Source: Acidocella sp. KAb 2-4
GTDB taxonomy: Bacteria; Pseudomonadota; Alphaproteobacteria; Acetobacterales; Acetobacteraceae
Assembly: GCF_020567705.1 (NCBI RefSeq)
Contig: NZ_JAJDJU010000002.1
Coordinates: 62,001-126,000 of the forward strand
Length of the DNA stretch: 64,000 nt
Reading direction: 5' to 3'
The position numbers and the translations under genes were made by a program. The notes under the pieces were generated by a model. The model saw only the letters and a list, made by a program, of their open reading frames with translations, was not told where the DNA came from and made no database searches. This document shows positions 39,492 through 48,072 of this stretch, piece by piece (the first letter of the stretch is position 1; every line of letters begins with the position of its first letter).

Positions 39492-39675
39492 GGTGAAGAA
39501 GATCCGCATCACGCAGGTCGCTTCTGGCAATGGCCAGAAGCCCGGCATGCAGGCGACGCTGATCGGCCTGGGGCTGAACAAGCTTCGCCGCAGCGTCGAG
39601 AAGGCCGCCACCCCGGAAGTGCTGGGCATGGTGAACAAGGTCAAGCACCTGCTCAAGGTCGAGGAGCTGGGTTAA
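39484..39675 (+). CDS. rpmD: 50S ribosomal protein L30
   Basis: A 63-aa protein. [35 protein letters not shown] and the end [13 protein letters not shown] are characteristic. The ATG at 39484 lies inside the end of rpsE and is preceded by GGAGG; the upstream part of the frame is an rpsE shadow. Confidence 0.97.
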   Translation: MSEVKKIRITQVASGNGQKPGMQATLIGLGLNKLRRSVEKAATPEVLGMVNKVKHLLKVEELG

Positions 39676-39676
39676 A

Positions 39677-40162
39677 ATGAAGCTCAATGAAATTCGTGAC
39701 AATCCCGGCGCGCGGCTGAAGTCCAAGCGTCTGGGCCGCGGTATCGGCTCCGGCAAGGGCAAGACCTCGGGTAAGGGCGTGAAGGGCCAGAAGGCGCGCG
39801 AGGGCGTGTCCCTGAACGGCTTCGAGGGTGGTCAGCTCCCGATCTATCGCCGTCTGCCCAAGCGTGGCTTCCACAACATCAACCGCAAGGAATACGCGCC
39901 GCTGAACCTCGGCACCCTGGCGGCGGCGATCGAGTCCGGCAAGCTGGACGCCTCGCTGCCGATCACCGAGGCGGTGCTGGCCCAGGCCGGTGTGGTTCGC
40001 CTGAACAAGGTGGATGGCGTGCGCCTGCTGGCGCGCGGCGCCATTAGCCAGGCCGTGACCATCGAAGTCTCCGGCGCCTCCGCCGCGGCTGTCGCCGCGA
40101 TCGAGCAGGCCGGTGGCAAGGTGACGACGCTGGTGGCCAAGGGCGACGCCGAAGCGGCCTGA
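39677..40162 (+). CDS. rplO: 50S ribosomal protein L15
   Basis: A 161-aa late-assembly protein. [41 protein letters not shown] is the canonical Gly/Lys-rich start region, and [17 protein letters not shown] follows. It is the last gene before a strong terminator that separates it from secY. Confidence 0.98.
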   Translation: MKLNEIRDNPGARLKSKRLGRGIGSGKGKTSGKGVKGQKAREGVSLNGFEGGQLPIYRRLPKRGFHNINRKEYAPLNLGTLAAAIESGKLDASLPITEAVLAQAGVVRLNKVDGVRLLARGAISQAVTIEVSGASAAAVAAIEQAGGKVTTLVAKGDAEAA

Positions 40163-40204
40163 GCCTCTTGCCTCCGCCGGATAAAATCCGGCAAATAGCG
40201 CTGT

Positions 40205-40252
40205 AAAACGGCGCTTGCCAGTCGCGCAAAGCACCGGCAAGCGCCGTTTTTT
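40205..40252 (+). terminator. Strong terminator between rplO and secY
   Basis: AAAACGGCGCTTGCC (40205-40219) pairs perfectly over 15 bp with GGCAAGCGCCGTTTT (40236-40250), loop 16 nt, followed by more T. It is the strongest-looking intrinsic terminator in the ribosomal cluster, placed 22 nt before secY. secY must therefore rely on read-through, antitermination or processing, or on an unseen promoter. Confidence 0.88.
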
Positions 40253-40273
40253 ATTGGATTTAAGGATAGAGTG

Positions 40274-41611
40274 ATGGCATCCGCCGCAGAACAGATGGCC
40301 GCGAACCTGAATTTGGGCGCGTTTGGCAAGGCCACGGATCTTCAGAAGCGCATCTGGTTCACCCTGGGTGCGCTGATCGTGTTCCGTTTGGGGACATATA
40401 TCCCCGTTCCCGGCGTGGACGGGGCCGTGATGGCGAAGCTGATGACGCAGAATGGCGGCGGCATCCTCGGCATGTTCAACATGTTCACCGGCGGCGCGCT
40501 CGGGCGCATGACCATCTTCGCGCTGAACATCCTGCCTTATATCAGTGCCTCGATCATCATTCAGCTGATGTCCTCCACCATTCCGGCGCTGGAGGCGCTG
40601 AAGAAGGAGGGCGATTCGGGCCGCCAGCGCATCACGCAATATACGCGCTACCTCACCGTCATCATCGCCACCGTGCAGGCCTATGGCATCGCGGTCAGCC
40701 TGGAGCGGGTGAAGAGCGCGCTCGGCCCGGCGGTGATCGACCCTGGCGCCTTCTTCGTGTTCACGGCGGTCGTCACGCTGGTTGGCGGCACCATGTTCGT
40801 GATGTGGCTGGGTGAGCAGATCACCTCGCGCGGCATCGGCACCGGCTCCAGCCTGCTGATCTTCACCGGCATTGTCGCTAATTTGCCGCTGGCGGTCGCT
40901 AATATCCTGGAGCTTGGCTCCACCGGGGCGCTGTCCACCTTTTTCATCATCGTGTTCTTCATCGTCGCGCTGGCGGTGATCGGCTTCATCGTGTTCATGG
41001 AGCGCGCGCAGCGGCGGATTCTCATCCAGCACCCCAAGCGCCAGGTTGGCCAGCGCATCTATGGCGGCGAGAGCAATTACATGCCGCTCAAGGTCAATGC
41101 GTCGGGTGTGATGCCGCCGATCTTCGCCAGCTCGCTGCTGGTGATCCCGGCGACTTTTGTCGGCTTTTCGGCCGGAGGCCCCGGCTGGCTGCAGGCGATC
41201 GCGCACATGCTTTCGCGCGGGCAGCCGCTCTATATGGCGCTTTACGCGGCGCTCATCATCAGCTTCTCCTTCGTCTGGGCGGCCATCGCCTTCAACCCGG
41301 ACGAGACGGCCGAGAACCTGAAGAAGAACGGCGCTTTCATTCCTGGCATCCGCCCCGGCACCAACACGGCGAAGTATTTTGACACCGTGCTGACCCGTCT
41401 CACCGCCATCGGCGCGGGATATCTGGTGCTGGTCTGTCTGCTGCCTGATTTTGCGATGAGCAAATACAGCCTGCCGTTTTATTTCGGCGGCACCTCGCTG
41501 CTGATCATCGTGTCGGTGACGATGGATACGGTGACGCAAATCCAGTCTCATTTGCTGGCGCACCAGTATGAGGGGCTGATCCGCAAGGGGCGGGGCAAGA
41601 ATCGGAAGTAA
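40274..41611 (+). CDS. secY: Preprotein translocase subunit SecY
   Basis: A 445-aa inner-membrane channel protein with the usual ten hydrophobic segments. FRLGTYIPVPGVD, FALNILPYISASIIIQLM, GEQITSRGIGTGSSLLIF and the cytoplasmic loop with ERAQRRILIQHPKRQVG are canonical; the end has HQYEGLIRKGRGK. The ATG at 40274 with AAGGA 7 nt upstream is preferred over the GTG directly before it. Its partner SecG is encoded at 3939-4331; secE is not in the window. Confidence 0.98.
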   Translation: MASAAEQMAANLNLGAFGKATDLQKRIWFTLGALIVFRLGTYIPVPGVDGAVMAKLMTQNGGGILGMFNMFTGGALGRMTIFALNILPYISASIIIQLMSSTIPALEALKKEGDSGRQRITQYTRYLTVIIATVQAYGIAVSLERVKSALGPAVIDPGAFFVFTAVVTLVGGTMFVMWLGEQITSRGIGTGSSLLIFTGIVANLPLAVANILELGSTGALSTFFIIVFFIVALAVIGFIVFMERAQRRILIQHPKRQVGQRIYGGESNYMPLKVNASGVMPPIFASSLLVIPATFVGFSAGGPGWLQAIAHMLSRGQPLYMALYAALIISFSFVWAAIAFNPDETAENLKKNGAFIPGIRPGTNTAKYFDTVLTRLTAIGAGYLVLVCLLPDFAMSKYSLPFYFGGTSLLIIVSVTMDTVTQIQSHLLAHQYEGLIRKGRGKNRK

Positions 41612-41622
41612 GGGAGAACATC

Positions 41623-42294
41623 GTGGAATTAATCCTTCTCGGACCGCCGGGCGCAGGCAAAGGCACGCAGTCCAAGCTGCTGGAGACGAAATACGGCATT
41701 GCCCAGATTTCGACGGGCGACATGCTGCGTGCCGAGGTCAAGGCGGGCTCGCCGATCGGGCTTGAGGCCAAGGCGGTCATGGATGCCGGCAAGCTGGTCT
41801 CCGACGATATCCTGATCCGGATGATCGGCGAGCGCATCAAGCGCCCCGACTGTGCCAAGGGCTTCATCCTCGATGGCTTCCCCCGCACCGTGCCGCAGGC
41901 CGAGGCGCTTGATAAGCTGCTGCATGAAACGGCGGTCGATCTTGATGTGGTGATCGAGCTGAAGGTGGATGAGGCGATTCTGGTCGAGCGCATCTCCGGA
42001 CGTTTTACCTGCGCCAAATGCGGCGAGGGCTACCACGACAAGTTCAAGCAGCCGAAAACGGCCGGGGTGTGCGATGTCTGCGGCGGTACCGAATTCGTCC
42101 GCCGCCCGGACGACAAGGCCGAAACCGTGCATGCGCGGCTTGAGGCCTATAACGCCCAGACCGCGCCGATTCTGCCCTATTACAAGGCGCAGGGGCGGCT
42201 CTTCACGGTGGACGGCATGGCCGAGATGGACGAGGTGGAGCGCCAGATTGAGGCGGTTCTCCGTCAGGTCGGCGTGCCGGCCCCGGTGGCGTGA
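41623..42294 (+). CDS. adk: Adenylate kinase (long form with four-Cys LID)
   Basis: A 223-aa enzyme balancing ATP, ADP and AMP. The P-loop is GPPGAGKGT (7-15), and FILDGFPRT is at about 81-89. The LID carries Cys130, Cys133, Cys150 and Cys153 in two CxxC pairs, the pattern that binds structural zinc in Gram-positive adenylate kinases; many proteobacterial enzymes lack it. The start is GTG at 41623. It lies 11 nt after secY and before the alpha-operon promoter. Confidence 0.97.
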   Translation: MELILLGPPGAGKGTQSKLLETKYGIAQISTGDMLRAEVKAGSPIGLEAKAVMDAGKLVSDDILIRMIGERIKRPDCAKGFILDGFPRTVPQAEALDKLLHETAVDLDVVIELKVDEAILVERISGRFTCAKCGEGYHDKFKQPKTAGVCDVCGGTEFVRRPDDKAETVHARLEAYNAQTAPILPYYKAQGRLFTVDGMAEMDEVERQIEAVLRQVGVPAPVA

Positions 42295-42336
42295 CTTCAA
42301 CTCTTGACACGATCACGAAAAATTGATCAGTCGTTG

Positions 42337-42364
42337 TTGACTCTAAGTTCGCGGGCGCTATAAC
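42337..42364 (+). promoter_or_regulatory. Candidate promoter of the rpsM-rpsK-rpoA-rplQ group
   Basis: TTGACT (42337-42342) and TATAAC (42359-42364) are 16 nt apart in the 131-bp adk-rpsM gap. Downstream, GCGGCGC and GCGCCGC arms at about 42374-42398 can form a leader hairpin before the rpsM ribosome binding site (AGGAG). A second TTGACA lies at 42304-42309. Confidence 0.7.
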
Positions 42365-42425
42365 CCGCTTTCGCGGCGCTTCCCGGTGGGGCGCCGCTAC
42401 TTGTTATGACCTCAGGAGAGACCAC

Positions 42426-42803
42426 GTGGCGCGTATTGCCGGCGTAAACATTCCCACGAATAAGCGTGTTGTGATTAGCCTTCGCTATATTTATGGCATT
42501 GGCCCGGCGAAGGCGCAGGAGATCTGCTCGGCCCTGGCGATTCCCGCCGAGCGCCGCGTGAATGAGCTCTCTGACGACGAGATCCAGCGCCTGCGCGAGA
42601 TCATCGACCGCGATTTCCGCGTCGAGGGTGATCTGCGCCGCGAGGTGGCGATGAACATCAAGCGCCTGATGGATCTCGGCTGCTATCGTGGTCTGCGTCA
42701 CCGTAAGGGGCTCCCGGTCCGCGGCCAGCGCACCCACACCAACGCCCGCACCCGCAAGGGCAAGGCCGTGGCGATCGCCGGCAAGAAGAAAGCCACCCGC
42801 TAA
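42426..42803 (+). CDS. rpsM: 30S ribosomal protein S13
   Basis: A 125-aa head protein at the subunit bridges. [29 protein letters not shown] and [25 protein letters not shown] are canonical. The start is GTG with AGGAG upstream. It begins the alpha operon; no rpmJ (L36) or rpsD (S4) is present in this group, as is usual for Alphaproteobacteria. Confidence 0.98.
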   Translation: MARIAGVNIPTNKRVVISLRYIYGIGPAKAQEICSALAIPAERRVNELSDDEIQRLREIIDRDFRVEGDLRREVAMNIKRLMDLGCYRGLRHRKGLPVRGQRTHTNARTRKGKAVAIAGKKKATR

Positions 42804-42839
42804 TTTTCCGCGCATAGCGTCAGATACAGGAATACCGAT

Positions 42840-43232
42840 ATGGCGAAGCCCGCCTCCAACCGCCCCCGTAAGAAAGAGCGCAAGAACATCATCGCCGGTG
42901 TTGCGCACGTTCTCGCCAGCTTCAACAACACGATGGTCAACATCACCGACGCGCAGGGCAACACCATTGCCTGGTCGTCCGCTGGCAGCCAGGGCTTCAA
43001 GGGGAGCCGCAAGTCGACCCCGTATGCTGCGCAGGTTGCCGCCGAGGATGCCGGCCGCAAGGCCCGAGAGCATGGCATGGAGACCCTTGAGATCGAGGTG
43101 AGCGGCCCGGGTTCGGGGCGCGAGAGCGCGCTGCGCGCCCTGCAGGCCGTTGGCTTCCAGATTTCCGCGATTCGTGACCTGACGCCGATCCCGCACAATG
43201 GCTGCCGGCCGCGCAAGCGCCGCCGCGTCTAA
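42840..43232 (+). CDS. rpsK: 30S ribosomal protein S11
   Basis: A 130-aa platform protein near the Shine-Dalgarno helix. [21 protein letters not shown] and the end [20 protein letters not shown] are canonical. Confidence 0.99.
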   Translation: MAKPASNRPRKKERKNIIAGVAHVLASFNNTMVNITDAQGNTIAWSSAGSQGFKGSRKSTPYAAQVAAEDAGRKAREHGMETLEIEVSGPGSGRESALRALQAVGFQISAIRDLTPIPHNGCRPRKRRRV

Positions 43233-43297
43233 TCCAGGGTTCGGGTTTTCTTGAGGCCGCGGCGGGCCGCGCACCGCACGGCCCGGAGGGGTGAAAG

Positions 43298-44332
43298 TTG
43301 AAAGACTCTACTTTGTCTCTGCAACGCAATTGGCAGTTGCTGATCAAGCCGGAGCAGCTCGACGTGGAATTCGGGGCCGACGCCGGGCGCGTCGCCACGA
43401 TTATCGCGGAGCCGCTGGAGCGGGGCTTTGGCCTCACGCTCGGCAACGCGCTGCGGCGCATCCTGCTGTCCTCGCTGCAGGGCGCGGCCGTCACCGCTGT
43501 GCGGATTGACGGCGTGCTGCATGAGTTCTCCACCCTCGCCGGTGTGCGAGAGGATGTGACCGACATCGTGCTCAACATCAAGCAGCTCGCGGTGCGTATG
43601 CATGGCGAGGGGCCGAAGCGCATGGTGCTGACCGCGACCGGGCCGGGCGAGGTCAAGGCCGGGCAAATCCAGGCCGGGCATGACATCGAGATCATGAATC
43701 CCGATCTCGTGCTTTGCACGCTGGACGAGGGAGCGACGTTGGGCATGGAATTCACCGTCGGCACGGGCCGCGGCTATGAGCCGGCCTCAGCCAACCGCCC
43801 CGAGGACGCGCCGATCGGGCTGATCCCCGTCGATGCGATCTACTCGCCGGTGCGCCGCGTGTCCTACCGGGTCGAGAAGACCCGTGTCGGTCAGGTGACG
43901 GATTACGACAAGCTGATCCTGGAAGTGGAAACCAACGGCGCGGTGTCGCCGGAGGACGGCGTGGCCCTGGCCGCGCGCATCCTGCAGGACCAGCTCAGCA
44001 TGTTCGTCAACTTCGAGGAGCCGCAGCGCGCCCGCGCCGAGGAACCGCGCATCGAGCTGCCGTTCAACCCGAACCTGCTGCGCAAGGTCGACGAGCTGGA
44101 ACTCTCCGTGCGCTCGGCCAACTGCCTGAAGAACGACAATATCGTGTATATTGGCGATCTGGTGCAGAAGACGGAGCAGGAGATGCTGCGCACGCCGAAT
44201 TTCGGCCGCAAATCTCTCAATGAAATCAAGGAAGTGCTGACCGCCATGGGGCTTTCCCTTGGCATGACCGTGCCGGATTGGCCGCCCGAGAATATCGAGG
44301 AACTGGCCAAGCGTTCGGACCAGCCTTTCTAA
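43298..44332 (+). CDS. rpoA: RNA polymerase alpha subunit
   Basis: A 344-aa scaffold subunit that nucleates RNA polymerase assembly and contacts activators and UP elements. The alpha-NTD has [22 protein letters not shown]; the alpha-CTD has [28 protein letters not shown] and [13 protein letters not shown]. The start is TTG at 43298, supported by GGAGGGG about 7 nt upstream and by the following [17 protein letters not shown]; no ATG or GTG is available in frame at a sensible place. Confidence 0.97.
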   Translation: MKDSTLSLQRNWQLLIKPEQLDVEFGADAGRVATIIAEPLERGFGLTLGNALRRILLSSLQGAAVTAVRIDGVLHEFSTLAGVREDVTDIVLNIKQLAVRMHGEGPKRMVLTATGPGEVKAGQIQAGHDIEIMNPDLVLCTLDEGATLGMEFTVGTGRGYEPASANRPEDAPIGLIPVDAIYSPVRRVSYRVEKTRVGQVTDYDKLILEVETNGAVSPEDGVALAARILQDQLSMFVNFEEPQRARAEEPRIELPFNPNLLRKVDELELSVRSANCLKNDNIVYIGDLVQKTEQEMLRTPNFGRKSLNEIKEVLTAMGLSLGMTVPDWPPENIEELAKRSDQPF

Positions 44333-44355
44333 AGTCTTAACAGGAACACTTCATC

Positions 44356-44781
44356 ATGCGTCACGGTCTCAGCGGTCGTAAACTCGGCGTCACCTCCTCC
44401 CATCGCGCTGCCATGTTCCGGAACATGGCCGTCGCTCTCATCAAGCATGAGCAGATCACCACCACCCTGCCGAAGGCGAAGGAGCTTCGCCCGGTGGTGG
44501 AGAAGCTGATCACGCTCGGCAAGCGCGGCGGGCTGCACGCCCGGCGCCAGGCTTTCGACCAGCTGCGCGACGAGACGATCGTGGCCAAGCTATTCTCCAC
44601 CGTGGCCGAGCGCTACAAGGCCCGCGCCGGTGGCTATACCCGCGTGCTGAAGGCCGGCATGCGCTATGGCGATGCCGCCGACATGGCGGTGATCGAGCTG
44701 GTGGACCGCGATCTGGCTGCCAAGGGGCAGGATTCCGGGCCGAAGCCGGAAGTCGCCGCCGAGGCTGAGGGCGAAGCGTAA
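44356..44781 (+). CDS. rplQ: 50S ribosomal protein L17
   Basis: A 141-aa protein at the tunnel exit. It begins [37 protein letters not shown]-type sequence and has a short acidic Glu/Ala tail typical of Alphaproteobacteria. It is the last gene of the supercluster, followed by a bidirectional terminator. Confidence 0.98.
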   Translation: MRHGLSGRKLGVTSSHRAAMFRNMAVALIKHEQITTTLPKAKELRPVVEKLITLGKRGGLHARRQAFDQLRDETIVAKLFSTVAERYKARAGGYTRVLKAGMRYGDAADMAVIELVDRDLAAKGQDSGPKPEVAAEAEGEA

Positions 44782-44800
44782 GTCTTCGCCCAACGGGCAA

Positions 44801-44842
44801 AACAAAAAAGGGCGGACCCTCGCGGGTTCGCCCTTTTTTGTT
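44801..44842. terminator. Bidirectional terminator ending the ribosomal cluster
   Basis: AACAAAAAAGGGCG (44801-44814) pairs with CGCCCTTTTTTGTT (44829-44842), with further pairing of ACCC and GGGT inside. The A and T runs on both sides allow it to stop rplQ transcription and that of the converging small gene at 44856. Confidence 0.92.
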
Positions 44843-44855
44843 GGCGTCAGGCGGC

Positions 44856-45062
44856 TCAGCCCAGCGGCTGGTGCGCCTTGTCGAGCAGGCGGGAGAAGAA
44901 GCCCTTCTTCTTCGGCATTTTCGGCGCGGCCTCTTTGGCGGCGTCCTCGGCCTTGCGGGCCTTGGCCTTCATCCAGTCATCCAGGCTCATACCGGCCTTG
45001 GCGGCGCGCTTCTGCTCATAAGCGAGCTGGCCCTTGCTGAGTTTGGTCGTGTCGTCGGTCAT
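44856..45062 (-). CDS. Small charged protein of unknown function, 68 aa
   Basis: A 68-aa, Lys/Ala-rich protein starting MTDDTTKLSKGQLAYEQKRA. The ATG at 45062 has GGGAGA about 7 nt upstream; the longer open frame through the permease gene is only a shadow. It looks mostly helical and contains GMSLDDWMKAKARKAEDAAKE and a basic end KKKGFFSRLLDKAHQ. I do not know a function. It converges on the rplQ terminator and follows the ABC importer genes by 47 nt. Confidence 0.7.
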   Translation of the reverse strand: MTDDTTKLSKGQLAYEQKRAAKAGMSLDDWMKAKARKAEDAAKEAAPKMPKKKGFFSRLLDKAHQPLG

Positions 45063-45109
45063 GTCGGTCTCCCAATTTGCCGCCTGCGTCGCAGGTTCCG
45101 CGGTGGATT

Positions 45110-45874
45110 TCAAGCGCCATCGCGCCGGTGCAGCAGCACCGCCTCCAGCCAGCCCAGCGCAGTGTAGATGACAATGCCCGACAGCCCCAGCAGCACCAGC
45201 GCCGCGAACATGCGCGGGATCTCCAGCCGGTAACTGGCCTCGATGATCCGGTAAGCGAGACCAGAGGCAAAGCCGCCCGACCCGGCCACGAACTCGGCCA
45301 CCACCGCCCCCACCAGCGCCAGCGTGCCGGAGACGCGCAAGCCGGTGAGGAAGCTCGGCAGCGCCGAGGGCAGGCTGAGCAGGATGAGGGTCTGCCAACG
45401 CGTGGCGCCATTCAGGCGGAAGAGGTCTTGCAGCTCGGGCGGGGTGGCGGCCAGCCCCGCCGCGGTGCTGGAGAGAATCGGAAAAAACGCGACGATCACC
45501 GCGCACACCACCAGCGCCAGGAAGGGCTGGTTGACCCAGATGATGATGAACGGGGCGATGGCGACCACCGGCGTCACCTGCAAAATCACGGCCCAGGGCT
45601 GGATGGCGGCGCGGAACAGGCGGCTCGCGGCCATCGCCACCGCCAGCGCCACGCCGATGATGGTGGCGCCCAGCAGTGCCGCGACGGTGACGCTGAGGGT
45701 GGAGAGCAGCGCCGAGTCGAGCACGGCATGGTCGTCGAGATAGGCCTGGATGATGGCGATGGGCCCGGGCAGCACATAAGACGGCACGCCCAGCGCCCAG
45801 ACCAGCCCCTGCCAAAACCCCAGGGCCGCCAGCCCGAAGGCGAAGGGCGCGATGCGTTCGATGGTCTTAGTCAT
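45110..45874 (-). CDS. ABC importer permease (SsuC/TauC/ThiX type)
   Basis: A 254-aa inner-membrane protein with about six hydrophobic segments. The EAA-like loop DLFRLNGATRWQTLILLSLPSALPSFLTGLRV is the contact site for the ATPase, as in the BPD-transport family of nitrate, sulfonate, taurine and pyrimidine importers. It overlaps the ATPase gene by 8 nt and forms a three-gene importer with it and the binding protein. Substrate is inferred only from the binding protein. Confidence 0.9.
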   Translation of the reverse strand: MTKTIERIAPFAFGLAALGFWQGLVWALGVPSYVLPGPIAIIQAYLDDHAVLDSALLSTLSVTVAALLGATIIGVALAVAMAASRLFRAAIQPWAVILQVTPVVAIAPFIIIWVNQPFLALVVCAVIVAFFPILSSTAAGLAATPPELQDLFRLNGATRWQTLILLSLPSALPSFLTGLRVSGTLALVGAVVAEFVAGSGGFASGLAYRIIEASYRLEIPRMFAALVLLGLSGIVIYTALGWLEAVLLHRRDGA

Positions 45875-46613
45875 GCTCCGGCATCACCCGCTTGAAGGTG
45901 TCGGTGATCTCGGCCACGAGATCGGTATAGGCGCCGCTGCTGCGCCGGTGCGGCCCCTCGGGGATGGCGGGGCGCAGATCCGCCGCTACCCGCCCCGGGC
46001 GCGGCGAGAGCACCAGGATGCGGTTGGCGAGATAGGCGGCCTCGTAGATGGAATGGGTGACGAACACGATGGTCTTGCCGCTGCGCCGCCACAGCGCGTG
46101 CAGATCGTCCTGCAATTTGTGGCGGGTGAATTCGTCCAGCGCGGCGAAGGGCTCGTCCATCAGCAGCAGCATCGGGTCGGAGACCAGAGCGCGGGCGATG
46201 GAGACGCGCATGCGCATGCCACCCGAGAGGCCGCGCGGCTTCACCTGGGCGAAATCACTCAAGCCCACCTGGGCCAGGGCGGCGGTTACCAGCGGCGCGG
46301 CCTCGTCCCGCGTGCGCCCGCGCAGGCGCAGCGGCAGATACACGTTATCTGCGGCCGTGGCCCAGGGCAGCAGCGTGGCGTCCTGAAACACGAAGCCGAT
46401 ATCGCCGGGGCCAGGGCGGGCGGCCTTATCCCATTCGATGCGGCCGGCGCTCGGTTCCTCCAGCCCCGCCAGCAGCCGCAGCAGGGTGGATTTGCCGCAG
46501 CCCGAGGGGCCGAGCAGGGCGACGAACTCGCCCGGCTCAAACCCGGCCGTGACGCTTTCGAGCGCGATCGTGGCGTTCGGGTAGGTCTTGGCGACCTCGC
46601 GCAGCGAAAACAT
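45867..46613 (-). CDS. ABC importer ATP-binding protein (SsuB/TauB/ThiZ type)
   Basis: A 248-aa ATPase. Walker A is GPSGCGKST (about 35-43), the Q-loop lies in FVFQDATLLPW, the signature is LSGGMRMRVSIARAL, Walker B LLLMDEPFAALD, and the switch His is in VTHSIYEA. It is coupled by overlaps to the permease (8 nt) and the binding protein (1 nt). Confidence 0.93.
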   Translation of the reverse strand: MFSLREVAKTYPNATIALESVTAGFEPGEFVALLGPSGCGKSTLLRLLAGLEEPSAGRIEWDKAARPGPGDIGFVFQDATLLPWATAADNVYLPLRLRGRTRDEAAPLVTAALAQVGLSDFAQVKPRGLSGGMRMRVSIARALVSDPMLLLMDEPFAALDEFTRHKLQDDLHALWRRSGKTIVFVTHSIYEAAYLANRILVLSPRPGRVAADLRPAIPEGPHRRSSGAYTDLVAEITDTFKRVMPEHD

Positions 46614-47620
46614 TATTTCGACTGCAGGCCGAACCCGTGATCGACGAATTGCAGCGTATAGCCGGCCTTGTAGTTCATCGACTTATCATACAGCCCGGCG
46701 GCGGCCATCTGGTTGAAGAAGCTGGCCCAGCGCGCATCGGTCATGGCGTAGATACCAAGTGTCTTGGCGTCGCCCGAATCGACGATGCCGCGCTGCTTGA
46801 TCTGCTCATAGCCGAATTTCAGCAGCCCGTCGGTCATATCCGGGTTGGCCGCCTTGATCGCGGCGAAGGCCGGGCTGGGGTCGCCGTAGAGATAAGAGTA
46901 CCAGCCCTCGGTCGAGGCCTCGATGAAGCGGCGGACCAGATCGGGATTGGTCTGCACCAGCTTGTCGCTGGTCGCCACCAGGCTGGCATAGCCGTCGAAC
47001 CCAGCATCGGCCAGCGACATCACCACCGGCCATTGCCCGGTTTGCTGATGCACCAGATACGGCTCGTCGGTGACATAGGCTTCCTGGATGTCGTCCGGGT
47101 TGGTGAAGAATGGGGTGAGCGAGAAGCTGAAGGTGCGCAGCTGGTCGTCGGTATAGCCATATTTGGCCTTCAGATAGAGCCACCAGCTGGCGCGGGTGTC
47201 GGTGCTGATGGCGATCGGCTTGCCCTTGAGTTCCGCGAAATTGTCATTGCCGCGGCCGGGATGCGCGATCAGCGCGTCCGGGTCTTTCTGAAACCCGGCG
47301 GCGACGACGACGAAGGGAATGTTCTCCTGCGCGAAGTTCAGCGCCAGGAAGGCGTTGGAGGTGATGTCGAAGGTCAGCCGTCCGGCGATCAGCAGCTGGG
47401 CGTTGTTCACCTGCGGGCCGCCCTGCACGATCTTCACGTCCAGCCCGTATTTTTTGTAAAGGCCGGTGGCGAGCGCCTGATAGTAGCCGCCATATTCAGG
47501 CTCGGCCACCCAGTCGAGCCCGAAGGTCACCTGGTCGGCCGCCTGGGCGGCGCGGGCAAGGGGGAGAAGGCAGAGGCAGGCGGCCAGCAGGCTGCCGGTG
47601 AACCGGACCGGTCGGAACAT
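46613..47620 (-). CDS. NMT1/THI5-like substrate-binding protein of an ABC importer
   Basis: A 335-aa periplasmic protein with a signal peptide (about residues 1-28, ending ARAAQA). The sequence VTFGLDWVAEPEYGGYYQALATGLYKKYGLDVKIVQGGPQVNNAQLLIAGRLTF matches the NMT1/THI5 fold, as in ThiY, which binds formylaminopyrimidine, a thiamine precursor; related proteins bind other ligands. No TPP riboswitch could be seen upstream, so a thiamine link is only a possibility. It is the first gene of the importer group and has AAGGAG just upstream. Confidence 0.85.
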   Translation of the reverse strand: MFRPVRFTGSLLAACLCLLPLARAAQAADQVTFGLDWVAEPEYGGYYQALATGLYKKYGLDVKIVQGGPQVNNAQLLIAGRLTFDITSNAFLALNFAQENIPFVVVAAGFQKDPDALIAHPGRGNDNFAELKGKPIAISTDTRASWWLYLKAKYGYTDDQLRTFSFSLTPFFTNPDDIQEAYVTDEPYLVHQQTGQWPVVMSLADAGFDGYASLVATSDKLVQTNPDLVRRFIEASTEGWYSYLYGDPSPAFAAIKAANPDMTDGLLKFGYEQIKQRGIVDSGDAKTLGIYAMTDARWASFFNQMAAAGLYDKSMNYKAGYTLQFVDHGFGLQSK

Positions 47621-47736
47621 TGCGGAGTCTCCTTACAGACTTGAGCAAACGAATGGTTGCACGCAGAGTGGACCGGATTGCGCCGCCAGGCTGTGGTTTG
47701 GCGGCTCATCGGTGGATCGACAACTCAGGGATTAGC

Positions 47737-48072
47737 ATGAGCGAGCCAAGGATCAAGGCCGGAATTTGGGTGTCGGCGGCGCTGCGGCTGGGGATGCATG
47801 ACGGCAAGCCCGGCGTGGTGGTGCGCAAGGGCGACCCTGATGCCGGCGGCGTGCTGGTGGTGCTGCACGGGCGCACGGGCGACATGGTGCTCACCCAGTT
47901 CCGCGACACGGCGGGCGAACTGGCCTGGATGCGCGGCACCGGGCCGTCGCCGGTGAGTGAGGAAGCCGCCAATGCCTATGTGCAGAAGCAGCTCCGCTTC
48001 GACCCCGATCTCTGGGTCATCGAGTTCGACGCGCCGGATTATCTGCCGCCCTTCGAGGGCAAGCTAATCTAG
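47737..48072 (+). CDS. DUF1491 family protein
   Basis: A 111-aa protein of an uncharacterised family almost confined to Alphaproteobacteria. Typical blocks are KAGIWVSAALRLG, RKGDPDAGGVLVVL and the C-terminal RFDPDLWVIEFDAPD. The ATG at 47737 gives the family length; the open frame upstream runs through the intergenic region. Its 3' end overlaps the converging PaiB gene by 9 nt. Confidence 0.88.
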   Translation: MSEPRIKAGIWVSAALRLGMHDGKPGVVVRKGDPDAGGVLVVLHGRTGDMVLTQFRDTAGELAWMRGTGPSPVSEEAANAYVQKQLRFDPDLWVIEFDAPDYLPPFEGKLI

